A DNA stretch of 64,000 nt from an uncultured bacterium (lineage in GTDB: Bacteria > Cyanobacteriota > Vampirovibrionia > Gastranaerophilales > Gastranaerophilaceae): positions 522 to 64,521 of the forward strand of contig CADBUZ010000001.1 of NCBI GenBank assembly GCA_902797985.1, given 5' to 3'. The notes beneath the pieces were generated by a model. It ran no database searches and was not told the origin of the DNA. It worked only from the letters and a program-made list of their open reading frames with translations. The number at the start of each line of letters is the position of its first letter. The stretch's first letter is position 1. This document shows, piece by piece, positions 9,541-18,052 of this stretch. The position numbers and the translations under genes were made by a program.

Positions 9541-9572
9541 AACCTTGTATTAGTTTAAAGGGGAGATTTAAC

Positions 9573-9809
9573 ATGGCAGATGAATCTAAATTATTAGCAA
9601 CTATCGATAGAAACGACAGAGAAAGATTACAAATAGCTATAAATGAATACAAAGGGAAAAGCTATCTGGATTTAAGAATATTTTACACAACAGATGGAGG
9701 AGATAGCTGGAGACCTACTCAAAAAGGTGTTACAGTAGCACCTGAAGGTTTAGAAACACTTAGAGATGCAGTAGAAGAAGCTATGAAAGAATTTTTGGCA
9801 ATAGAATAA
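9573..9809 (+). CDS. PC4/p15-type single-stranded DNA-binding protein
   Basis: 78 residues, the normal length of a bacterial PC4 domain. The sequence KGKSYLDLRIFYTTDGGDSW followed by RPTQKGVTVAPE is the conserved beta-sheet core of the PC4 (transcriptional coactivator p15) family, and the C-terminal helix (ETLRDAVEEAMKEFLA) is the dimerisation helix. These proteins bind single-stranded and melted DNA. The start follows AAAGGGGAGATTTAAC. Its stop codon overlaps the priA start (TAATG), so the two are translationally coupled, which suggests a role near replication restart or repair. Confidence 0.9.
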   Translation: MADESKLLATIDRNDRERLQIAINEYKGKSYLDLRIFYTTDGGDSWRPTQKGVTVAPEGLETLRDAVEEAMKEFLAIE

Positions 9810-12007
9810 TGAATTACGCTCTCGTTCTTGTAAACATAAAAGGTCTGGGAGTAAAAACTTTCGGGTATTTAATCCCCGACGAAATAAGAGATAAAATCAA
9901 AATCGGTCAAGCGGTAAATGTTCCGTTTGGCCGACAAGGTTTGACAAAAGCCTTTGTAGTAGGATTTTCTGACTACATAGGAGAAGGTATAAAACCAAAA
10001 AAAATAAAAGAAATCATTGATGAGAAACCACTTTTCACCCTAAAATACTTTAAACTTTTAGAATGGGTTGCAAACTATTATTGCACAGACCTAATCAATG
10101 TACTAAACCTCGCCATTCCTGTTAAACTTATAGATAAAAACTCTAAAACAGAATACTCAGTAGAATATTTATCCTCTAACGGGGCAACTAAAAGACAACT
10201 TGAAATACTTGAACAACTGAAAAACATTGGAAAAATATCGTTAATAGATTTTGAGAATAAAGTCAAAACCACTCGCACAACAATGAAAAAACTGGAAGAG
10301 TCAGGTTGCGTAAAAATCACAGAAGAAAATATCTACAGAAACCCTTTAACAATATTTGAAAATAACAAATTAGAACCCTTGTCAGAATTATCAGGCGAGC
10401 AAAAAGAAGCATACGAGGGAATTAAAAGAAAAATAAAATCGCCCAACCCAATATTACTCCACGGAGTGACCGCATCCGGTAAAACAGAAGTCTATTTCAA
10501 ACTAATAAAAGACACTATTGATGAAGGGAAAAACGTATTATTTCTGGCTCCTGAGATAGCATTGGCATCACAGTTAACTCAAAGAATTGCGAAAAAATTT
10601 GGGATAAATGATGTTGCAATCTGGCACAGCAGTATATCAGACGGAGAAAAATATGATGTGTGGCAAAGGCTTTATAACAATGAAATAAAAATTTTGGCAG
10701 GCGCAAGATCCGCCGTTTTTGCACCATTACAAAACATCGGTTTAATTATCATAGACGAAGAGCACGAAAGCGCATACAAACAAGCAAATCCTGCTCCTAG
10801 ATATGATGCAAAAGTTGTTGCTCAAAAACTTGCACAATTCCACAAAGCACCACTCATACTTGGTTCAGCAACCCCTGATGTAACAACTTACTATTATGCC
10901 TCAAACAATAATAATTTATTTGAAATGCCTCACAGATTTAACAATTCACCAATGGCACACATAGATATTATAAACATGCAAGATTACTCAAGAGCTGCAT
11001 ACAGAGGTGTAATTTCAAAACCATTGCAAACAGCAATTGAAGAAACTCTTGAAAATAAACAACAAGCCATAATCCTAATAAACAGACGAGGGTTTTCAAC
11101 CTCAACACAATGCAAAGCTTGCGGGAAAGTTGTAGAATGTCCGAATTGTGCCATTCCATTGATATGGCATGCCGGTGACAAACGCTTAAAATGCCATTAT
11201 TGTAACCATACAGAAGAGATGCCTGATGCTTGTCCCTCATGCGGGGCTGATGCCTTAAGAAATAGCGGACTTGGTTCACAAAAAGTTGAACTTTTACTAA
11301 AAGAACTCTATCCTGATGTAAATATAGAAAGAATTGACAGCGATGTATTGAACAGAAAAAATGCACACATTGAAATTCTAAACAGATTTCAAAAGAAAGA
11401 AATAGACATTCTAATAGGAACTCAAATGATTGCCAAAGGGCTTGATAATCCTAATGTGACATTAGTAGGAGTAATAAGCGCAGATTCAACCTTTAACCTG
11501 CCGGATTTCAGAGCTGCAGAAAGAGGTTTTCAATTACTCACACAAGTAGCCGGCAGAGCCGGAAGGGGTGAATACACCGGACGAGTATTATTCCAAACCT
11601 ACAACCCAGATTTTTATGCACTGGATAGCGCAAAAGAACAAAACTACGAAAAGTTCTACAACACAGAAATAAAAGCCAGACAAGAATTTGTATATCCTCC
11701 ATTCACGCAAATAATAAGAGTTATACTAAGCTGTGATAATAATGATAGAGCAGAAAAATCTGTTGAAGAAATTGCAAACAGGCTACAAGAATTAATTGAT
11801 GAATACGGTTTTTCTGAACACGTAGAAATGCTTGGACCTTCAAATTGTGTTATTGAAAGAATCAACGGTTTATACAGGTACCAAATACTTCTCAAAAATA
11901 AATTACACGAAAAAGGGCACAAATTCATATCAAAATTCTTTGGAACGATAAAACTTCCCAGAGATATACGAATGGCCATTGATGTTGATCCAATAGATAT
12001 ACTTTAA
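9809..12007 (+). CDS. priA: Primosomal protein N' (replication restart helicase)
   Basis: 732 residues, full length. PriA recognises stalled forks and reloads the replicative helicase. Visible parts: N-terminal DNA-binding region (1-200); Walker A GVTASGKTE with GKT at 224-226; DEEH box at 316-319; eight zinc-binding cysteines (435, 438, 444, 447, 462, 465, 475, 478); and helicase motifs including GTQMIAKGLDNP and QVAGRAGRG. All key residues are present, so it should be an active ATPase. It overlaps the PC4 gene by one base and is convergent with the TPR gene, 2 nt apart. Confidence 0.97.
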   Translation: MNYALVLVNIKGLGVKTFGYLIPDEIRDKIKIGQAVNVPFGRQGLTKAFVVGFSDYIGEGIKPKKIKEIIDEKPLFTLKYFKLLEWVANYYCTDLINVLNLAIPVKLIDKNSKTEYSVEYLSSNGATKRQLEILEQLKNIGKISLIDFENKVKTTRTTMKKLEESGCVKITEENIYRNPLTIFENNKLEPLSELSGEQKEAYEGIKRKIKSPNPILLHGVTASGKTEVYFKLIKDTIDEGKNVLFLAPEIALASQLTQRIAKKFGINDVAIWHSSISDGEKYDVWQRLYNNEIKILAGARSAVFAPLQNIGLIIIDEEHESAYKQANPAPRYDAKVVAQKLAQFHKAPLILGSATPDVTTYYYASNNNNLFEMPHRFNNSPMAHIDIINMQDYSRAAYRGVISKPLQTAIEETLENKQQAIILINRRGFSTSTQCKACGKVVECPNCAIPLIWHAGDKRLKCHYCNHTEEMPDACPSCGADALRNSGLGSQKVELLLKELYPDVNIERIDSDVLNRKNAHIEILNRFQKKEIDILIGTQMIAKGLDNPNVTLVGVISADSTFNLPDFRAAERGFQLLTQVAGRAGRGEYTGRVLFQTYNPDFYALDSAKEQNYEKFYNTEIKARQEFVYPPFTQIIRVILSCDNNDRAEKSVEEIANRLQELIDEYGFSEHVEMLGPSNCVIERINGLYRYQILLKNKLHEKGHKFISKFFGTIKLPRDIRMAIDVDPIDIL

Positions 12008-12009
12008 CT

Positions 12010-13095
12010 CTACGGCTCAATATCGTCTTCTATTTCAAACCCTTCTTCGATATTTTCAGAAGGTTCTTCACCCTCTAAAATCTCTGATGGTTCTTGTTCA
12101 TATTCTATTTCAGAAGGGGGTTCTTCTTCAATATTTTCAGAAACTGACTGTTCAGCAACAGCTCTAACCTCATCCATTTGAGCTTTAATCTTTGAATATT
12201 CAGCTTTTACCTTATCAAAAGGCAAAGACAACGTTTTATAATTAGCAACTGACTCACCGATATATTCTTCATAATGTTCCAAATCCCCATTCAATTTAAA
12301 AATTTGAGATAAAGCATACAACAAATCGCCGTTTTGCGGATTATTTTCTAACGCCAATGATATTACATCCATAGCTTCCGTAACTCTCATTTGAGTAATA
12401 AATATTTGAACAAGAAGCATATATGCCTGAACATCATGCGGATTATAATTAACCGTTTGCTGCAAATACTGTAATGCAGCCTCCGTCTGACCTTGCTCAT
12501 ACGCAATTGAACCAATATTATAATATGCCCAACTATAATCAGGGGCTATTTCTAAAACTTTTTGATACGATGAAATTGCAAAATCTGATTGTCCGAGAAT
12601 CTTAAATATATTCCCCAGATAAAAATATGCAAATAAATCTTGAGGATTTAATTCTGCAGCTTTTTGAAAATACTCGATTGCAACCTCATATTCTTCTTGA
12701 TTAAAAAAGCACAACCCTAAATTAAAAAATGTATTTGAATCATCTGTATCTACATCAACCACATGTTTAAGGGCAACAATAGCTTTTCCCCACTCTTTCA
12801 TTTCTATATATGTTAAGCCTAAATTATAATAAAAGTCTGTTTCAGGAGAAATAACAATAGCTCTAAGATAGGCACGTTCAGCCTTTTCATATTCTCCTAA
12901 TTTTTCATAAGCTATCCCCAAATTATAAAGCAACTCTGCATTATCAGGGAAAGTCCTCACTAAATATAACAGATTTTGTTTTGCTTCCTCATTAAAACCA
13001 TTATCCAATAAAACAATAGACAAGGTACGTCTTGCTTGAAAGTTATACGGATCATCTCTTAATATAGCTTGTAACTCTTCTATTTCTTCACTCAT
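12010..13095 (-). CDS. TPR-repeat protein with acidic tail
   Basis: 361 residues. Residues about 1-265 form roughly eight 34-residue tetratricopeptide repeats with the usual small/aromatic pattern (for example AELLYNLGIAYEKLGEYEKA, AYFYLGNIFKILGQ, AYYNIGSIAYEQGQ). TPR arrays are protein-binding scaffolds. The C-terminal 60 residues are very acidic, with imperfect SENIEE/PSEI repeats, and probably disordered. No signal peptide, so likely cytoplasmic. Partner unknown. It lies downstream of the sigma-factor gene on the same strand, but a terminator separates them. Confidence 0.85.
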   Translation of the reverse strand: MSEEIEELQAILRDDPYNFQARRTLSIVLLDNGFNEEAKQNLLYLVRTFPDNAELLYNLGIAYEKLGEYEKAERAYLRAIVISPETDFYYNLGLTYIEMKEWGKAIVALKHVVDVDTDDSNTFFNLGLCFFNQEEYEVAIEYFQKAAELNPQDLFAYFYLGNIFKILGQSDFAISSYQKVLEIAPDYSWAYYNIGSIAYEQGQTEAALQYLQQTVNYNPHDVQAYMLLVQIFITQMRVTEAMDVISLALENNPQNGDLLYALSQIFKLNGDLEHYEEYIGESVANYKTLSLPFDKVKAEYSKIKAQMDEVRAVAEQSVSENIEEEPPSEIEYEQEPSEILEGEEPSENIEEGFEIEDDIEP

Positions 13096-13159
13096 AAAAT
13101 AATGATATCAAATTATCAAAAAGGTATCAAGAAATTTAAGATACTAAACACTTTCCCCA

Positions 13160-13189
13160 AAAAAATAAAAGACTTTCAAAAAGAAAGTC
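13160..13189 (-). terminator. Intrinsic terminator after the sigma factor
   Basis: A 7-bp stem (13171-13177 with 13183-13189, A5 loop) is followed on the minus strand by a U-rich run. It lies just beyond the stop of the sigma-factor gene. Confidence 0.75.
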
Positions 13190-13223
13190 AGTATGCGATA
13201 TAGAGTATTATAGTATAGTGTAA

Positions 13224-14138
13224 TTATGTTATATAATCCCTGAACGAAAGAATATTCTCTTGTCCTCTCAATTTTTTCAAAGCTTGACTCTCAAGCTGTC
13301 TAATTCTTTCTTTTGAAAAACCCATCTCTGAACCAAGCTGTTCTAATGTCATATATTTTGAGTTGTTTATTTCAAATCTATGTTCGATTATTTTCTTTTC
13401 TCTATCGTCTAAATTTACAAATAATTGTTCGATATCTTCAGTCATACAATCATTCTCAACGTAAGAATCAGGAGAATGATATGTTGTATCTTCTATAAAA
13501 TCTGCAAGATTCAAATCATCAGTAACAGGGGTTTCTAAGCTTATCGGTTCATTAAAAATAGCCTTTTTAATTCCGTTAAGCTTCTTTTGTGTAACTTTTA
13601 ATTTTTTACACAATTCCTCTTCGCTCGGCTCTCGATTTAACTCTGATGTCATTTGAGAATATAATTTCTTATACATTTTTATTTTATCAATCATATGAAC
13701 AGGAATTCTAATTGTGCGTGAATGGTTAGCAACTGCTCTTGATATAGTCTGTCTAATCCACCAAGTTGCATAGGTAGAAAATTTAAAATTCTTTTTATAA
13801 TCAAATTTTTCTGCCGCTTTTATCAACCCCAATGCACCTTCTTGAACCAAATCCATAAATAAAACACCATTACCGATATAATGTTTTGCAATACTTATTA
13901 CAAGCCTTAAATTAGATTTTACAAGTTTTTGAATTGCCTGTTTTTTCTCTTTTTTATTACCTTCAAGTATTAATCTGCCAAGCTTCGCTTCCTCTATTCT
14001 TGATAACATTTTCGTTCTTCCTACATCTTTTAAATACATTTGCAATATATCATCATCAAATGAAATACAACTAAATGTCTTTGGCTCAGCTTCAACACAA
14101 AACTCGTCATCTTCTATATAATCCAAATTATTTTTCAT
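13224..14138 (-). CDS. RNA polymerase sigma factor, sigma-70 family without region 1.1
   Basis: 304 residues from the ATG at 14138. An upstream in-frame GTG (14156) is possible, but AGAGAGGGAAG sits directly before the ATG. Region 1.2 ([14 protein letters not shown]), region 2 ([52 protein letters not shown]), region 3 and region 4 ([33 protein letters not shown]) are all present, so it should direct promoter recognition. Lack of region 1.1 and the short length fit either a compact primary or a group 2 factor. I cannot tell which from this window. Confidence 0.93.
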   Translation of the reverse strand: MKNNLDYIEDDEFCVEAEPKTFSCISFDDDILQMYLKDVGRTKMLSRIEEAKLGRLILEGNKKEKKQAIQKLVKSNLRLVISIAKHYIGNGVLFMDLVQEGALGLIKAAEKFDYKKNFKFSTYATWWIRQTISRAVANHSRTIRIPVHMIDKIKMYKKLYSQMTSELNREPSEEELCKKLKVTQKKLNGIKKAIFNEPISLETPVTDDLNLADFIEDTTYHSPDSYVENDCMTEDIEQLFVNLDDREKKIIEHRFEINNSKYMTLEQLGSEMGFSKERIRQLESQALKKLRGQENILSFRDYIT

Positions 14139-14253
14139 CAACTTCCCTCTCTTCACACAAATTTTTACTTGCTATTATTAATCCTCTTATTTATACAGAC
14201 GATATATTTTTAAATTTGTTGCATTATTTAGAAATTACAGTAATAATAAATAT

Positions 14254-17178
14254 ATGGATCCATTATTTTTGCGGAAAATAAGAATAGACCGACAAGGCAT
14301 GGGGATAAAAAAAGACAACCCCGAACACCTTCAACAAAATAGGCAAAATACGGAAAATGCAGCCCCTACTCAAAATGAGGCTGATATTCAACAACCTGCG
14401 AAACAAGATGCAACGCAGAATATTCGTCCTGAACAACAAGTTAAGCCTCAAGATGAACATAAGCCAACGAACTTAAAAAATCAGTCTGAACAGTTAATGA
14501 AAGAAATGAGAGATGAAGTTCTCACTCCAAAACAGCTAAAAATGAATTATTTAGCAAGTATGGAACGCTCCGGATATGTAAAAAAGATAATGAACCTTCC
14601 CAGAACACTGCCGGAACTTCTTATTCAACTACAAAATCCTGCAATGGCAAAAGATATTCAAAATGTAATGATGCAGGCTATTCCACAACCTGACACACAA
14701 AGAACTGATAAAAATAAATCTACAGACAAAACTGACTCTGACGGGAAAAACCAACAAAGAGGAGAATCTGATTCTGATAACAAACAAGTACAAAAAAACA
14801 TTAATGGGTTTAATGAAGTTTTGGAAAAAGAAACAGCACGAAAACAAGCAATTCTTGAAAGATACAATATAGGAAATAAACAAGAACAACCACCAAAACA
14901 AATAACAAACCCTTCTCAAAACATTCAAGAAGATGAAAGTATCCCTAATAACATTTTAAAAGGAACTGTTGAAGTTGTTGAAGATGGAACAGAAGAAACA
15001 CAACAAAATCAACAATCGAATAAAAATACACTACCAGAGGGGAAACAAAACGACATAAAACAACAGGTAACACCTCAACCACAAGCTGAGAACAAACAGC
15101 CTGTTGATAATCGTCCACAGGTAACACCTCAACCGCAAGCTGAGAACAAACAACCTGTCGATAATCGTCCGCAGGTAACACCTCAACCGCAAGGTGAGAA
15201 CAAACAACCTGTCGATAATCGTCCACAGGTAACACCTCAACCGCAAGGTGAGAGCAAACAACCTGTTGATAATCGTCCGCAGGTGAACCCTCAACCGCAA
15301 GCTGAGAGCAAACAACCTGTTGATAACCGTCCGCAGGTGAACCCTCAACCACAAGCTGAGAACAAACAACCTATTGATAACCGTCCGCAGGTAAATCCTC
15401 AACCTCAAGTTGAAAACAGACAACCTGTTGATAACCGTCCGCAGGTAACACCTCAACCGCAAGTTGAGAACAAACAACCTGTCGATAACCGTCCGCAGGT
15501 AAATCCTCAACCTCAAGCTGAGAATAAACAACCTATTGATAACCGTCCGCAGGTAAATCCTCAACCACAAGTTGAGAACAGACAACCTGTTGATAATCGT
15601 CCGCAGGTGAACCCTCAACCGCAAGTTGAGAACAAACAACCTGTTGATAATCGTCCGCATGTGAACCCTCAACCGCAAGTTGAAAACAAACAACCTATTG
15701 ATAATCGTCCGCAGGTGAACCCTCAACCGCAAGCTGAGAACAAACAACCTGTTGATAATCATCCGCAGGTGAACCCTCAACCGCAAGTTGAAAACAGGCA
15801 ACCTGTCGATAACCGTCCGCAGGTAACACCTCAACCGCAAGCTGAAAACAAACAACCTGTCGATAACCGTCCGCAGGTGAACCCTCAGCCGCAAGCTGAG
15901 AACAAACAACCTGTTGATAATCGTCCACTGGTAACACCTCAACCACAAGCTGAGAACAAACAACCTGTTGATAATCGTCCGCAAGTAACACCTCAACCGC
16001 AAGTTGAGAACAGACAACCTGTTGATAACCGTCCGCAAGTAACACCTCAACCGCAAGTTGAGAACAGACAACCTGTTGATAACCGTCCGCAAGTAACACC
16101 TCAACCGCAAGTTGAGAACAAACAACCTATTGACAATCGTCCACAATTGAATAATCATCCGAGAACAGATAACCATTCTAATAATAAACCTATAAATACA
16201 CACCCACACCACGTAAACCCAAAAGATTTTCGTCCGGAAAACTTTAACAACAGAATCGCCTATGAAATGAACAGAGCATCACTGCAACCACTGATGCCTA
16301 ACAGAATGCCTATTTTAAACAACCCTCCGCAAGATCCAAGATTTATGAATAATCAACTATTAAACAATGATCTAAAGGCACACGAACACAGACACAGACC
16401 GGAAATGCATGAACCACCGCCACCTCCAAAAGCAGAAAATAAAGAATCTGAAGCAATAGCAAACTTATATGCAAATCTTTCAATGAATGACATGCAAAAT
16501 CCTACCTTATCTCAAATGCAACAAAGACTATCTGACGATGCAGTGGAACTTTTATTTAGAGGCCTTATAAATCTTAATGAACTGTCTGAAACAATAAAAC
16601 ACAACGGACAAGATGCAAGGTCAAAACTGATATTAGCAATGGCAAATGCATCTAAACAAGGGATTGATAATTCTCAATTAACAAGCACAATGAAGCTTGT
16701 AACTGAGAGCATGGCTGCAAAAGAAAATGATCCTTCATCAATTTTGAAAAATATAATTATGCTGTATCTTCCTTGGTACCCGCTTCAAGAAGGAGTAGGT
16801 TTTAATCTGTCTATTGAAACCATGCCTAATAGTTCAGATTTTTCATCCCTGTTAAAAGTTTATATACAAACAAGAAACTATGGAAATGTGAATGGTTCGA
16901 TGGTTCTATTATCAAGCAACAACGTTGATATGAATATCCAATGTAATGATGTCTTTCCAAAAGATGATTTACTGGACAGAATGCAAGATGTTACAAAAAA
17001 CCATTCTATTCAATCCAATATTACTGTAGAAGAATATTTACAACAAAACAATGATGTCAGAAACCAACAAGCAAAAGTGAATCTATCATCAACATATGAA
17101 CTAAACCCATTCTTACTGCTGATGGCTCACTCTTTCATAAAAAATACAATCATAATAGATAGCGGCGCAAACGCATAA
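14254..17178 (+). CDS. Large protein with twenty 18-aa Pro/Gln repeats
   Basis: 974 residues. The N-terminal 270 are polar, Gln/Asn/Lys-rich. A central array (271-630) has twenty 18-residue repeats of the type QVTPQPQAENKQPVDNRP, likely an extended linker. Residues about 730-974 are a folded domain, including LPWYPLQEGVGFNLSIE and LKVYIQTRNYGNVNGSMVLL. That domain weakly recalls the FliK C-terminal (Flg_hook) pattern, but no flagellar genes are nearby. No signal peptide. The ATG at 14254 lies 6 nt after AATAAT, so a leaderless start is possible; an ATG at 14299 is an alternative. Function unknown. Confidence 0.7.
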   Translation: MDPLFLRKIRIDRQGMGIKKDNPEHLQQNRQNTENAAPTQNEADIQQPAKQDATQNIRPEQQVKPQDEHKPTNLKNQSEQLMKEMRDEVLTPKQLKMNYLASMERSGYVKKIMNLPRTLPELLIQLQNPAMAKDIQNVMMQAIPQPDTQRTDKNKSTDKTDSDGKNQQRGESDSDNKQVQKNINGFNEVLEKETARKQAILERYNIGNKQEQPPKQITNPSQNIQEDESIPNNILKGTVEVVEDGTEETQQNQQSNKNTLPEGKQNDIKQQVTPQPQAENKQPVDNRPQVTPQPQAENKQPVDNRPQVTPQPQGENKQPVDNRPQVTPQPQGESKQPVDNRPQVNPQPQAESKQPVDNRPQVNPQPQAENKQPIDNRPQVNPQPQVENRQPVDNRPQVTPQPQVENKQPVDNRPQVNPQPQAENKQPIDNRPQVNPQPQVENRQPVDNRPQVNPQPQVENKQPVDNRPHVNPQPQVENKQPIDNRPQVNPQPQAENKQPVDNHPQVNPQPQVENRQPVDNRPQVTPQPQAENKQPVDNRPQVNPQPQAENKQPVDNRPLVTPQPQAENKQPVDNRPQVTPQPQVENRQPVDNRPQVTPQPQVENRQPVDNRPQVTPQPQVENKQPIDNRPQLNNHPRTDNHSNNKPINTHPHHVNPKDFRPENFNNRIAYEMNRASLQPLMPNRMPILNNPPQDPRFMNNQLLNNDLKAHEHRHRPEMHEPPPPPKAENKESEAIANLYANLSMNDMQNPTLSQMQQRLSDDAVELLFRGLINLNELSETIKHNGQDARSKLILAMANASKQGIDNSQLTSTMKLVTESMAAKENDPSSILKNIIMLYLPWYPLQEGVGFNLSIETMPNSSDFSSLLKVYIQTRNYGNVNGSMVLLSSNNVDMNIQCNDVFPKDDLLDRMQDVTKNHSIQSNITVEEYLQQNNDVRNQQAKVNLSSTYELNPFLLLMAHSFIKNTIIIDSGANA
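15064..16143 (+). repeat. 20 x 54-bp in-frame tandem repeat
   Basis: Exactly 1080 bp, i.e. twenty uninterrupted 54-bp units encoding the Pro/Gln-rich 18-mers. Variation between units is concentrated at three codons: Thr/Asn at position 3, Ala/Val/Gly at position 8 and Val/Ile at position 14. Blocks of near-identical units indicate expansion by slippage or unequal recombination. Confidence 0.95.
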
Positions 17179-17180
17179 AT

Positions 17181-17210
17181 AAACGGTTCCAATTTTAATT
17201 GGAACCGTTT
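17181..17210. terminator. Bidirectional terminator
   Basis: A perfect 14-bp inverted repeat (17181-17194 with 17197-17210) lies between convergent genes ending at 17178 and 17238. A/T-rich flanks on both sides allow it to work in both directions. Confidence 0.8.
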
Positions 17211-17237
17211 ATTATTATATAATTTTAATACTTAGAA

Positions 17238-17561
17238 TTAGTTATCCCAAATACTGCTTGATCTTGCCCATGCATCATCATCACCATCAATACCTGAGCC
17301 AGTTCCTACACCTGTATCAAACGGATCAGTTGTACCACCAGATGCTGCTTGCATATTTCTCTTTTTTATCTCAACCACCTTCATTTCCGGTTTAACGTAT
17401 GCTTTTTTAACCATAGCCTTACCTTGAGATGCCATAGCATCTTGTGCTGATTCTAATTTAGATGCGCCATCTTTTATTGATACAGTTACTGCTTTTTTAG
17501 CTTCTGGAGCTACCATACTCTTTGCTGCACTACCAATCATTTTTATTGCTTCTAATTTCAT
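17238..17561 (-). CDS. Leader-peptide-like small protein, paralogue 2
   Basis: 107 residues. A helical N-terminus is followed by a block shared almost exactly with the next gene (AQDAMASQGKAMVKK, 39-53), then YVKPEMK (55-61), then AASGGTTD (72-79). The C-terminal 30 residues are rich in Gly/Asp/Ser/Thr and end SSIWDN. A conserved Y-x-x-P motif, a conserved distance to an ASG site and a variable Gly/Asp tail resemble ribosomal peptide precursors or secreted substrates. This is inference only. AAAAGGAGGAAATATA before the ATG is an excellent ribosome-binding site, suggesting high expression. It lies downstream of its paralogue and the TpsB transporter. Confidence 0.6.
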   Translation of the reverse strand: MKLEAIKMIGSAAKSMVAPEAKKAVTVSIKDGASKLESAQDAMASQGKAMVKKAYVKPEMKVVEIKKRNMQAASGGTTDPFDTGVGTGSGIDGDDDAWARSSSIWDN

Positions 17562-17665
17562 TATATTTCCTCCTTTTGAAATTACATCTACATCTAGTTT
17601 AATGATTCTAAAAATATTATTTGTTATTTAATAAATCATGTCTTTACATTTTGTTACAAACATTT

Positions 17666-18007
17666 TTACTCCCAAGAAAACCCATTTGAAGAGCTCGGGA
17701 AGATATCATCATTGACAGTAGTGCTTCCACTATAATTAGTACCGTCATCAACAATATCAGTAGTACCTCGAGGACCTGAAGCGACTTCCAAACCATTTTT
17801 ATCAAGTTCTTCAAATTTCACTTCTGGCTTAACATAAGGTTTTTTAACCATAGCTTTACCTTGTGATGCCATTGCATCTTGTGCAGTAGCTAAAGCTTTT
17901 TCACCATTTTTAAACTCAATTTCCCCAACTTTTTCAGTGGTTTTTGGATTTATTTTTTTTAATATTACATTTGTTATATTTTTTGCTGTTATAGCATCTG
18001 TTTTCAT
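17666..18007 (-). CDS. Leader-peptide-like small protein, paralogue 1
   Basis: 113 residues, paralogous to the gene at 17238-17561. It shares AQDAMASQGKAMVKK (43-57), YVKPEVK (58-64), and ASG followed by GTTD (76-84). Tyr-to-Ser spacing is 19 residues in both. The N-terminal 40 and C-terminal 30 residues differ, so selection seems to hold the middle and the ASG/GTTD junction. The tail is Ser/Asp/Thr-rich and ends GFSWE. AAAGGAGG lies upstream of the ATG. It begins 40 nt after the transporter stop, and a TATAAT at 18047-18052 may give it its own promoter. Function unknown; a TpsB substrate or modified-peptide precursor are the leading ideas. Confidence 0.6.
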   Translation of the reverse strand: MKTDAITAKNITNVILKKINPKTTEKVGEIEFKNGEKALATAQDAMASQGKAMVKKPYVKPEVKFEELDKNGLEVASGPRGTTDIVDDGTNYSGSTTVNDDIFPSSSNGFSWE

Positions 18008-18046
18008 ATATTAGCCTCCTTTGAAAACATTTTATTTATTAGTAAT

Positions 18047-18052
18047 ATTATA
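18047..18052 (-). promoter_or_regulatory. -10 element before the small-protein pair
   Basis: TATAAT on the minus strand overlaps the stop codon of the transporter gene and lies about 40 nt before the first small-protein start. It would allow the two small proteins to be made in excess of the transporter. No clear -35. Confidence 0.4.

Noticed and set aside
15064-16143. CRISPR-like array
   Set aside because: Units are contiguous coding repeats with no spacers, in frame within one protein.
15031-16212. Long open frames on the minus strand across the repeat array
   Set aside because: They arise because the 54-bp repeat is a multiple of three and lacks stops in other frames; their sequence is just the antisense of the Pro/Gln repeat.
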